From: an uncultured Bacteroidales bacterium
GTDB lineage: Bacteria > Bacteroidota > Bacteroidia > Bacteroidales > P3
DNA: 47,301 bases
NCBI GenBank assembly: GCA_947306225.1
Contig: CAMZFW010000002.1
Location: forward strand, 1-47,301
Reading direction: 5' to 3'
Part shown: one piece after another, positions 10,701 to 22,700 of the stretch
Position numbering within the stretch: the stretch's first letter is position 1
Layout: each line of letters opens with the position of its first letter
The notes under the pieces: model-generated
The model's input: the letters and a program-made list of their open reading frames with translations, nothing else
What the model was told of the DNA's origin: nothing
Databases searched by the model: none
Position numbers and translations under genes: made by a program

Positions 10701-13700
10701 CTATTGTCACGCTATTCTCCAATCTCAGCAGTCCGCCTGAGCCCACATGTATGGCACCGCCCAGTGTGCCGCTAGTGCTGGCGTTATAGTTGTTCTGTAC
10801 CATGGTGTTGTTGCCCAGATTCAGCACCCCACCGTTCGACACCTCGAAGATGGGAGCATACGCCCGCAGTGTGTCAACAGGGTGAGGAGTATTGGGCGCA
10901 GACTGATAACGGCTCACCATGCTACCATCAAATATCACATTGTCGGTCGACAATATGCCGTTCTCACCTACGTTAATCATCGTACCACGGTAGGCACATT
11001 CTCTTCCCGGATATTCGTGGTGATGACCTTCGTAGCGCACCACGGGGATGTAGTTATAGTCCAATCCGCGCAACGACTGATTGTCTGTGATGTCCAGCTG
11101 GTCAAGAATACACAGCACATCGCCTGCCTCATAGATTCCGTCTAGGAACGCCGACGAGAAACTCTGTATATACTTCCCAGGAGTCTTACCCCTGTCCGGA
11201 TCCCCTGTATCGTCGCAATGACTTATCGAGTAGTATGTCGTGCCATTGACCGTACGCGACAACGTCTCCGCCGATGCCAGATAGATGGTATCGCCATTTT
11301 CGCGAACACGCACATACACTGTCACGTCGAAATGACCCTGATGCGTGTTGCCGTTCCAATAGTCGAACCGCATCACCACCTCACCGCGGCAAGTCCCCTT
11401 TGGTTCGGCATAGAAGGCACTGCCGTCGAACAGCAGGCTGAGGTCTATGGCAGCCGACGAACGACCGTCCAACACACCCACAAACTGGCCTCTGCTGCCT
11501 GTATATTCGTTTGTGAGGTGCGACTCTAGCGCAACGAGCTGTTCCAAATCGGCACCTCCCACAGCTATCTCTGAATCATTATTACTGCCACTATAGGCGC
11601 TACTCTGTTCCGACTTGCCCGACTGGTCGTAAACATCAAGCACAGGTGCATCTATGCTATACCATCCCAGTGTAGTTGTCAGTGTCTGCGAGATATGCTC
11701 CGTAGGCTCCAGTTTCAATCCAAAGTGGGTGGGACCCAATTCGCCAGTAGTGCCGCTGGTCAGATAAAACATCGTATTCCCATCCTGCACACCACTAGGT
11801 GTATATGTTTTCCCACTAACAGATATTGGATTGTTTTCAGGCTTCCATTTGACGCTGGTGAGATAGAGATGCCTGCGCTGCATCGAGGCGGGAAGAACCA
11901 ACTTGCGGGTATATTCGTTCTGGCCAAAGTCGTTGTGCATTGCCACCACGTCGTATTTCTGGTCGCGGAATTCGTTGATGATGGTGGTGATGGTGACATT
12001 GATGTCAATATACCCCACCACCACGGGGGCAGGATTGGTCGGGTCGCTGGAAGGTGCATACTCCGTCAGCGTGAATGTCACCTCGCCAAAAGTGGTGGTG
12101 GCAAAATTGGGACTGTAGGCAAGGTAGAAGTCCAGTTGCGGCATCACCTCGCTGGCACTGCCCGTAGCCACTGCCGTGGTACGATAGCTGCCACTCTGCG
12201 CGTAGTATTCGTTGGCAGAGATGACAGCCGTGGTGGTTATGCCATCATTGTCGGGTTGGAAATTGCCACCACCTGTCATCAGCAGACCGAACTTGCGCGA
12301 AGGGTCGTCATTAATCAGGCTTTGCACAGCGTTGGCATCGGCTGTCGTGCCAGGAATGGTAACCCAGTTGCCCGAGACAGCGCCTGTCGCCTCTGCAAAG
12401 TTGGTAGGCTTGTATGCCCCAGTAGTCAGTATCATTTCGCTGTTCTGCCCTGTATAGACACCGTTCTGGATGGCATAGTAATGTCCAGCCACTGTCGACG
12501 GCAATTCTATGGTACCCTTCGCCAAACCGAACACGACATGTTCTTCGTTGTCCATTAAAGCCGTATTGAATGGCTTGTTGTTCAGATCGGGGTCAATATT
12601 CGAATGCGCCACGATGGTCACCTTACGCTTCGTGTGTTCAGGAACATTGGGCGTGCCCGCCTTCCATGTACGGTAGGTGGGGTTGGAAGTCTCATTGTTG
12701 ACAAACTCAAACTCACCTTCGCTATAGGCACCGTTGCTCATATAGGTGTTCTCGTCGCAGCAACTAAAGAAACCACCGTCATCCTCGTTCAGGTTCGTCG
12801 TCTTCGCCCGTGCAGTAGCAACAGCCTTGTAGCCACTCTCCGACAGGAGGAAGCCGTACCCATTCACTGGGCCGTACGCGCCACCTTCGTCAGCTATGTC
12901 TATTGCCACGCCGTTGTTGACCAAAATGGCAGAATAACGTCGATCGGTGGGGTTCACAGCCGAAGCCAACAGCGTGCAACGGTCCGCATTGCACGCATCG
13001 GGGTTGACGGGACGCATGGCTGCAAGCTCGGTAGCATTATTACTAGCGGTCAGTATCCTACCATGGCCATTGCCATCGTCGCCAGTGAGGAACAGCAGTT
13101 CCTCCGTCCGAGCGATAGGTTCGTCAATCTCCAACACATTGTAGTCCTGCAGTCGCAACGATTTCACTCGGTTCACCGAATAGCGGTTGGAAGGATAGGC
13201 GCTCATGGCATCCTGGTCGCCAATCAACTTGATGGCGGTGTTCTGCAGTCGTACTGTGTCAGCTCGCTGTATTGAGAAGAGGGTCTTTGAAGTTTCGCAA
13301 CCGTTGCGTTCGCCATAGTTGCGCACCAAGATATGGCGTTCCTCATCACCACCTTCGCAGCTGGTGCCCGCACCTATCAACGAGTAGTAGATATCCATTT
13401 CGGGCATACTCGACCCATTGTCGCTGCCACTGGTGTTGTAGCCGTAGCCGTCGACATAGATGCGGCTCTCGCCACCGAAGAAACCAGGAGTATTGAAGTA
13501 GACGTTGGTGCCTGCCTCGCCCCAGTTGGCTCCGTTGTATATCGAGGCTCCCAAATAGAGGTTGCGCCTGATGAGCTCGTTGCCTGTGGAGGCATCACCT
13601 TCCACCAAGGTGGGCTTGTAGTCCTGATATGCGTTGGCGGTGCCATTGTAGCTGTTGGTCCACACTGGCGACTTATCCACGGCATCGCTGCCTACGTTGA

Positions 13701-16700
13701 CGTATACGGATCCGTGCACCTGCCCCAGATAGCCGCCGCCATACACATTGTTGTGTACGGTGCCGCCTGTGAGGTTAAGTATCGACGAGGGGCGCTTGGT
13801 GGTGTTGCCTGTGGTGCACTCGACATGGGCATATCCGTCGCCCACGCTCTCGCTACCACCGTAGATAGAGTTGTACACCTCGCCGCCATCCATGTTGAGC
13901 TGTTTCAAGCCGTACACCAACTGCCGTGGGTTATTCTCGTCACCCACCGCGCCGGCAAACACATCCTTCAAAAAGGTGCCGCCATGGATATTCACCACCA
14001 CATGGGCATAGTCGTCTGCGAGGTAGTGGCGTGTGGTAGAGTCTCCAACAAAGCAGGTACCTTGTTCACCACCGCCATAGAGATTTCCAACCATGGTGCC
14101 GTTGTAGAAGTTCACTGTCGGGTACTGACTGTTGGGCGGTGTGATGCCATTGGTGTAGACATACTTGCCATTGCCTGCACCAAAGAGACGGTCGTAGCGT
14201 CCGTCGTAGATGTTCACCACACTCCGGTTCACTGTGCCAGTATAGTCGTTACCACCATAGAGGGTTGTGACGTTGTATCCGCTCTGAGGTTCCAAACAGT
14301 ACATATTCACCGTGGCAGCGCCCTTCACGTCGGAGCCATAGCATCCGCCATACAGTGCCGTTAGTGGCTGGTTCCAGCCTTCGTGCACATTGATGACTGC
14401 ATCCTGCACATCGCCTGCCTCACCACCACCGTAGGCGTAGGCGTCGCGGAGGGTTGTCACGTTATACAAGTCTGTCGTGGCGCACTCGGTGACATTACCC
14501 ACATGCGGGGTAGCGGTGCCCAGAGAGGCAATGTCGCCATAACCGCCACCGAAAATCTTACCGTTGATGGTGGCATTTCCACCATTGGTGCGACCCAGCG
14601 GGTCGTCGGCAGCATTCGCCTCATCCCAGTGTGCGGTGTCGTTCACCACCACATGGGTGGTGCCGCAGTCGCCGGCATAGCCGCCACCATATATGTTGTT
14701 ATTAATGGTGCCACCCCACACATTCACCAGCGTGGCGCCCACCGTCGGCGAGCCAACAGTGTTGATAGCCACCGGCTGGCTTTCAGATTGAGCCTCGTAG
14801 GGGCGTACCCCTGTGTACGCCCTCACCCCCGTGTACGCCCCCACGGATTGGGGATTGGCCGATTCTGACGACTTCTCATACACATCCCAGCTGTTACCGT
14901 TGCGACGATAGTCGTAATAGCCATTGCTGCCACCGAACATCTTGGTGATGGTGCCACCACTGACATCTACACGCGCCGCGTTGACATGCTCGCTGATATC
15001 GTTACCACCAAAGAGCATATTGATGCCCTCGGTCGAGGTCTTTCGTACATCCACATAGGTTCTTCCACCAACGGCAGCATTGTTGCAGCCGCCAAAGAGG
15101 GAACCTGTCACCGTCACATTGTTGCTGTTCACCAAGACGTATGAGCTCAGCCAGTCGACCGTGTTGCCAAACACATCCTCACGGCTGCCGTTGCCCATCA
15201 TGGCACCCATATTGCCGCCGCCGTATACATTGCCCAGCACACCCTGTGTCAAGTTCAGCGTAGGCAGGATGGTCATGGTCGCCATGTTGTTACCACCGAA
15301 GAGGTAGTTCACATGCACCGACGAGCTGCTGGCAGGTGTCATCGACGATGCCAGCACTGTCACCGAGGCTGCGTCTGTTACGGTCTCACTATTGCCACCG
15401 GCAAACAGGTAGTCCACATAGCCAGTGCCACGATAGAACACCTGTGCAGTGCCAACGGTTGCGCTGTTGCCGCCACCAAACACCTGACCAATACGGCCAC
15501 CTTGGGTATTGATATCTACGTATGTCTTGGTCTGCTCAGGCTTTTCCAGATATAGACGGCTGGTATAGGCCACATCGTTGTAGTAGGGATATTGACCATT
15601 GCCACCGCCGAACACATTACCCACCTGCGGGGTTCCGGTGATGCGCACATAGGTGTATGTGCTGTCAGTAGTTAGCGTGTTGTTTATCACATTCTGGGTG
15701 CTACGATTTTCTGAGCATTCAATCTTGCCCGAAATATCGTTGCCACCATACACTGATGCCACATTGGAGCTACCCGACACCAACATGTCGGCATATCCAT
15801 TCACCGATGCCACACGACCGCCGGCATAGCTTCCTCTCTCTGGGTCGTCAGCGTTGGTAGTGCCACCACCGATGGTACCGCCCTCAATATTGACAGTGGC
15901 GTTGCCGTCCACGACAGCCACTACATCCCATTTGTTGGTACCCCGCACGACAGTTTTGTACTTCAACCCTTCACCGCCGCCATACACACCGTAGTGAACC
16001 ACCGGCTGGATGCTGTTGCTGTCTTTCACCGTCAGTACGGTATTGCCCATCACCCATCCTGCATGGCGCGAAGCACGGTCGAAGATATCTTCGTCCTCAT
16101 CCAGCATACGCAACATATTGTCGCCATAGCCACGTCCACCGGCAAAGACGCGTCCTACAATCTCGCCACCTGCTATCGTCACACGCGTGTCGCCAGTCAC
16201 TTCGCCTTCCAGACCGCCGCCATAAACATTGCCACCACCCAAAGCGGCCTGATAGTTCGTACTGTCGATGGTGCCGCCGCCGATATACACACTCGTGCTG
16301 CCCATGATGGTGCCCGGCTTGGTGCTTTCCACATTCAGGAAGCTCGAATAGCCTCGTCCGCCACCATACACACCGCTCATTTGGCCACCGTTGACCACCA
16401 CATCGGTCGCAATGCCCATCGTGGCTTGCGAGCCCGGCTCCACTGCAGGCTTGATATAATGGGTGGCCACCGTCAGGTCGTTACCGTTCGACTTATCGTA
16501 AGTCAAATATTCATACGTGGCGGTGTTGGCACCCGCCTCTTCCACAATCTCGCCCACCGGAGCCAACTCACCACCGCCGAACACGCCATTGCGTATCACA
16601 CCGCCGTTCACTGTCACCTTGGTTTTCTTCACGTAGGCATTGGGACCGTAGCCACCGCCATACACATTGCCCTCGTACGATAGCACATGGTCCACATTGG

Positions 16701-19700
16701 GGATAATCGGATCATTCAATTCTGTAGATAGCGGCAAGTCTTCACCTTCCGAATTAATATGATAGCCCTGACGGATAAAGCCCACATGACCGCTGTTCAC
16801 CGTCACGTCGGTCGTGCCCTGCATGTACGACAGACCACTGCCGCCGTATATCGATTCGCTCACCAGCAGGTCGTCATCATTGCCATCTGTGGTTCCAAAC
16901 ACCATACGGCTGTTGCCGTTCTTAGGCAGTTCCACCAGGTTGCTCGCCGCATGTAGGTTGCGCAGCCAGCCACCTGTCACCGTCGCGGTCGTGACATCAA
17001 TGTCAACATCCTCGCTTGCGCGGTTATAGGCATGGTTGGTACCCATACAGCCGCCTGCGTACACATCGCCGCGTATCCAGGTATTTGCGCTGGTACCATC
17101 GATGGTCACGCTCGATGTACCGTCGATGTCTGCCTGCAGACCTGCGCCATACACGTCGCCGCTCACCACTCGGTCTATATCGTCCATATCGCCCATTCTG
17201 CCAGAATGGATTGTCACCTCTGTGCAACCGCGAGTGGCGTTGTAGCGGTCTGCTTCAGTATTACCCATCAAGATATTGTTGGCAAACACTGTGCTTCCAT
17301 ACACACGACCTTTCTCACCGCCACCTGCCACCGACACACGTCCCGTAGGCATGAAATAGAGCACCTCATCATCCAGTATTTCTGCACTGGTGTTGACTGT
17401 CTTGCTACCCGTCGTCGTCGCAGCATTGCAGTTCACAGCCTCATTCACTCCCGTGGTCAGAGGCACATAACGCAGCTTGTCCACATCATACACATACAGG
17501 TTCTGACGCCAATAGCCCATGGGCGACGAAGTAATTGAATCTTTATCTATTAATCCATATTCTTCAGCTTTGTCCAGTGGGGTGAAGAACGGTATCGAGC
17601 CTATCGTCAGCTTCTCTGTCGCTGCAAACATGTCCTCATTCACGGAGCTAACGCTGCTAGTCGTGGCTGACTGAGTACCGATTTCTACTTTCGTGTTGCC
17701 ATACACCGCACCTGCGGTTGGCCTATCGAAATTCACTTCCGTTCCCATTGCCACCGTATCGTTCTCCAATGCAACATAGTAGCCCCTGCCGCCACCATAC
17801 ACCGCACCGCCAATCTCTGTCTTCATGGTGCCGTCTGTCTGCACACACACACTCGTGCCACTGTTTTCGCCAAAGGTGGGCTGCACAAAGGTGTAGTACT
17901 CCCTGTCGTCCACACGGGCCTCTCCCGCTACGCATCGCACATAGCGCGGTACTTCTTGCGACTTATCAAAGTAATAATGGTCGGCAGTCAGTGCATCATT
18001 CTCCTTGAGCACTACCCTGTGGTAGCCGCCACCTACCTGGCCGGCCTCGCCACCACCATACACCGAGCCGAATACCATAACACTATCCGTCATCGCTGTC
18101 GCGTCGCCGACATTCACCATGGAGGACCCCTCCACCGTGGTGCCGACACCAAAGCCGCCGCCATACACACCAAAGAACAATTTGTCACGTCCAATAATAG
18201 GCCGTATCGGCGTGGGCACCGTCACTGTTGTGGACTCAGTCTCTGTCCCAGTCGGTTCTACGGTCTGCTCTACGGGAGCATAGCCGACGAAGCCGCCCTT
18301 CATATTCACCACCGTGTTGCCACCTATCGAACCTTGGTTGCCACCACCGTATACAGACCGCATATAGCCCTGATATACATTAACTATAGTATTCGAAAGT
18401 CCCGTGCTGGTACCCACATTAGCCACATTGCCGCCGCCATACACATTGCGATGGATGTAAGGGCGATGGTCAGCAAGGTCTTCACCTGTGGCAATGGTCT
18501 CTTCACCAATGTTCAGCGTCGTATTGCCAGCCACCTCGGCCAGGTTGCCGCCACCAAACACCGACCCCATCACCACCGTATTACCCGTGATGGTCAAATC
18601 GGTTGCATTCGCCTGACCTATGTCGTCCAACGATTCACTCGTATATATTTCTCCCTTGGTTGCATCTATTTGTATTGAACCATTAGAATATGGTCCTGGC
18701 ATGAAAGTCCATGTATACTCCACTGGGGTTGGTTTGTCAGGAATCGTAAACACAACTGAAGTAGCATTATATGTAGGCATGGAAGATACCATGTCATACA
18801 CCTTTGCTTTGGGGGCAGTAGAGGAGTTCCCTCCAGCATAGACATTACCCTGTATAGTACAATTATTTAATGCCGATGAAGCTGTTCCTAATACACTACC
18901 TACAAACCCACCACCATAATAATCTCCTAACACCTTGCAATCATTTAGTGTTGAAAAGACATCATTGGTAGTGGCTTTCGAAAGCTTGGCTCGATAGGAG
19001 TAGAAACGACCTACCTGTCCATTATATCCTCCCGACCTAACCATGTATTCAAACTTATAGTCGATGTCTATACCTGCAATTTCAGAATTTGTACCATTAT
19101 AGTACTGACCTTTATGGTAATTATTCATACTAGTACTCCATTTGCTACTCGATACTACACCATCAGTAGTTTCATCCATATACTGTCTGATGGCAAGTCC
19201 TGTACCTCCATATCCAGCACCATAATAGGTACCAAAGATAGTACCCGTGGCATGAGTTGTCACCGTCTTATTGGGCTCCATAGCACCAAACTTGGGTCCT
19301 CCTGCATATAGTCCTACCAACGAATTATCAATGGTCACATCTATACTTCCTGTAAATGGCTTATAGGTGGTGCCGCTGATTATAAAGCTTGTGGGGTTGA
19401 TACCTCCACCATAAAATTCGTCAACAATAATATGGTCAACCTTAACAATGACATCCCCTGCAATCCGTTCCTGTCCACCAGAAGCATAAACTCCAAAACG
19501 TCCACCATTTGCATAGAAGGTCGCACCCGTGTTATTTTGAACATTCGACTTAAACATACCAGAAAGATAGAACTCTTCATACTCTCCACCTGTCACATTT
19601 ACTGGACAATGATTAGTCTTGTGGCTAGATTGAGAATTTGTATGCGCACCTGGAGAAAACATCTTGAACCACACATGGCCACCTAGATGAATATATAGTG

Positions 19701-22700
19701 TCTTCTTCGATTCCCCTTTATTATTATTTGTCACTATCTGTTCAAAAACACCTCCGTTTAGTATCAGTGGAGAATTTTTTTTACTGATACTCTCACTGGC
19801 ATCATATTCAAACTGGCCGTAATGTGCCATTGCTGTCTCCGTAATTTCAAAATGGCCTCTGAGTTGGGGATTTCCCGTCGTGCGGGTCGCTGCTCCGATC
19901 GGTTTTCCGGCTATATTGACATCCAGATTAGCAATAAAGTCATATCGCACTGGATTAACATTCATTCGTTGTTTGTAACTTTGGTAAAGGCAATGGTCTG
20001 GTTCATGATCGTTATCTTCATCCACCGTTGTAATAGTAAAGGGATTGTGGTTACCACTCGAATAAAAATCGGATCCATTTCCTCCAGCCACATCATGAAA
20101 ATCGGTCAACAGCACTATTGCCTGATGGTACACTGTGAAATTACTATTATTCGACAACTTACTTATGGCCTCCGATTTAGAGGTGCAAACCTCTTTCTGC
20201 TTGCCATAAACCGTGGCGTAGTATTTATTGCCACTCATAGTGCAAGCATCTCCATAAAAGGCCACTCCGTTGACAGCATATCCTGTAGTGAATGATACGT
20301 CATTTTTCTTTTCCGCTAAATAGATGGCACGTCCCCAATGGGCTTTAATAGTAATTGCCGTGACTCCTTCCGGCACATTATAATAACCTCCCTGCGCAAA
20401 AACCCGATCACTAACGGTATAAATGTCTTTATTTGTGCAATTCCGGTCGGCAAAGTTATAAGCATTGTCGCCACTTTCAGAATAGCTCCCTGCTGTGCCT
20501 CCTGTCACTGACATTACTTTCCATCCTGTAACAATCAAGTCTTCGTCTCCGTCTGTCACTATGTTGCTACCCAATCCATAACAATCCTGAAAATAAGGCA
20601 GTTGAATCTTATAATAATTATAGTCGTAGCTTGTGGTGTCCATATCTGTTATGGGCAGTTGCACCTCAAAAGGATAATACCCACTTCTATCACTTTGTAT
20701 TGTAACTGTCAGGGTGCCTAACCTCTTACCACGGTAGGGAAGTGAATCAATGCGCGCTTCGTTAGCATAATCAGGGTTGACGATGGACGGATATACAATA
20801 GCCTTCGGGCGGGTAATCGTATTGTTATTATCGCCATCATAGCTCACGGTCTCTGTCTCAGAATATTTCTTCTTGACAATGGGGTAAGGTGCTATATTCT
20901 TATCCAACACCCACTTACCCATATTTGCGTCACCACTAGTCGCACCCGCAACGTCATCAAATGTCCCATAAATCCACCAACCACTCTTCTTCAAATTAGC
21001 ATTGAGCACAGTCCTGTAAAATTCAAAACGAGTCAGGAAACGTTCCTCAGCAGCCAATGCACAATTGTATGTTGCTGTACCGTTAAGCGTAATGCTAGAC
21101 AAAAAATAGTTATAAGTATTAAACCCACTACTATTATTATTTGAACCCACATTAGTGGTGAATACTGTACCCGATAATATTGGTGCCGCATATCCTCCAG
21201 CTACAATATTACCATAGTTCATGCAGTTAAATACTACATTGTTCCGGTTACCCGTTGTGGAACCTGATTCCTGACCACCAGCTATACCACCTGCGTTGCC
21301 ACTAATCGAAATCACTGTGGCATAATTATAACAATTCACTACTCGGCTAGTACCATATAAATAACCCACAATACCACCTGTGGCATTCTGGCCTATGACC
21401 CTTGATTCACCGAGCACACCACTATTGTATATTCGGGTATCGCCGTATGCTGTGCCGCATATAGCACCACTATTGCCAACCATCGTGCCACTGTTCGTGT
21501 TATCAAAATCTTCAATTATCACATTATAGACATGCGCATTAGAACATGTGGCAAACAGCGGATTTTTAACATGGCTTATAACGTTGTAATCACCGTCCCA
21601 ATAGCCAGCAAATGCACCTTCAGGCACAACATTATTTGATGATTGTGCTGCACCGATGCTCGGCAGATTGATGCCCGTCAAATCAATGTCGGCAGTCACC
21701 TTGAAATGGTAATTGCTTCCCCACATAGATGGGGTGTTGGCGACCGTCATCAAGTCAAGAGCATTATTAATAAGATACACATTATTTGCATCCTGGTTCA
21801 GCGTTCCCGTGTAATCTGCGGGGACAATATACTGGCTCAGCTGTTCGGATTGGGTGTAGAAGTCAACAAAGTCCTCGCGTGGCGCAACGTGTGCCGTCAG
21901 TATCTGGGCACCACTGAGTCCGTTCAATGTAAGCGTTAAACCGTCGAAGGTCGCCTCTGCGCTCGAACTGCCACCTACCGGGCCATAGCTATAGTGTATC
22001 TGATACGACTGAGGTTGTGGATTCTGCCCGTTCTGTGCCGAACCTGTCACATTAAAGGTAATCGTAGCACTATAGGTATTATCTGCACCCACTTCGCCCA
22101 CCGTCACGCTCTCAACTGCCAGATTCAAATGTTGATTTTGCGTATAATAATAGGGCTCCGACTCCAGCATATTATGACGGTATGCCACTACCTCCATCAC
22201 ATCGCCATCCCTGAAATAGTCAGCATACTCGCTACGGCGAACGCTCGACTGATTGTAACGGACGATGCCTTCCGCCCCTTCGGTATTCCAATGGACGGTC
22301 TCCAACTCTTGATTCACGCCTAGCACAAGACTATCGCCTTCGGTGGCAGTGAGGGTGGTTCCGTTCATTTGGGGCTCGGCACAACGCACTGCCGTAAAGC
22401 TATTGACTTCCGACTGCGTACCCGTTAGCACAGCGATGGCCTTAATAGTCTGCCCCTCCGAGAGGGTCACTGGTTCGGCAGGATTCCATACGTTGCTTGA
22501 CGTACTTGGATCATCGCCATCGGTGGTATAATAATATGTCAGGCCTTCCGTTCCTGCTTGCAGGTGCGACAACGACACCACACCCGACGGATTCATACTG
22601 ATATCGGGGGGCGTCAGTGGGGCATCTTCCCACTTCCATCTACGGCTCCAGTAGCCATTCACTCCGTCATTGCCGTAGCCGACGGTCTGCCAGACGCCAT

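Noticed and set aside
13700-18900. DNA-level tandem repeat or assembly artefact in the VYGGG region
   Set aside because: The units are diverged at both DNA and protein level and vary in spacing; the frame stays open throughout. This is an ancient protein repeat, not a collapsed DNA repeat.
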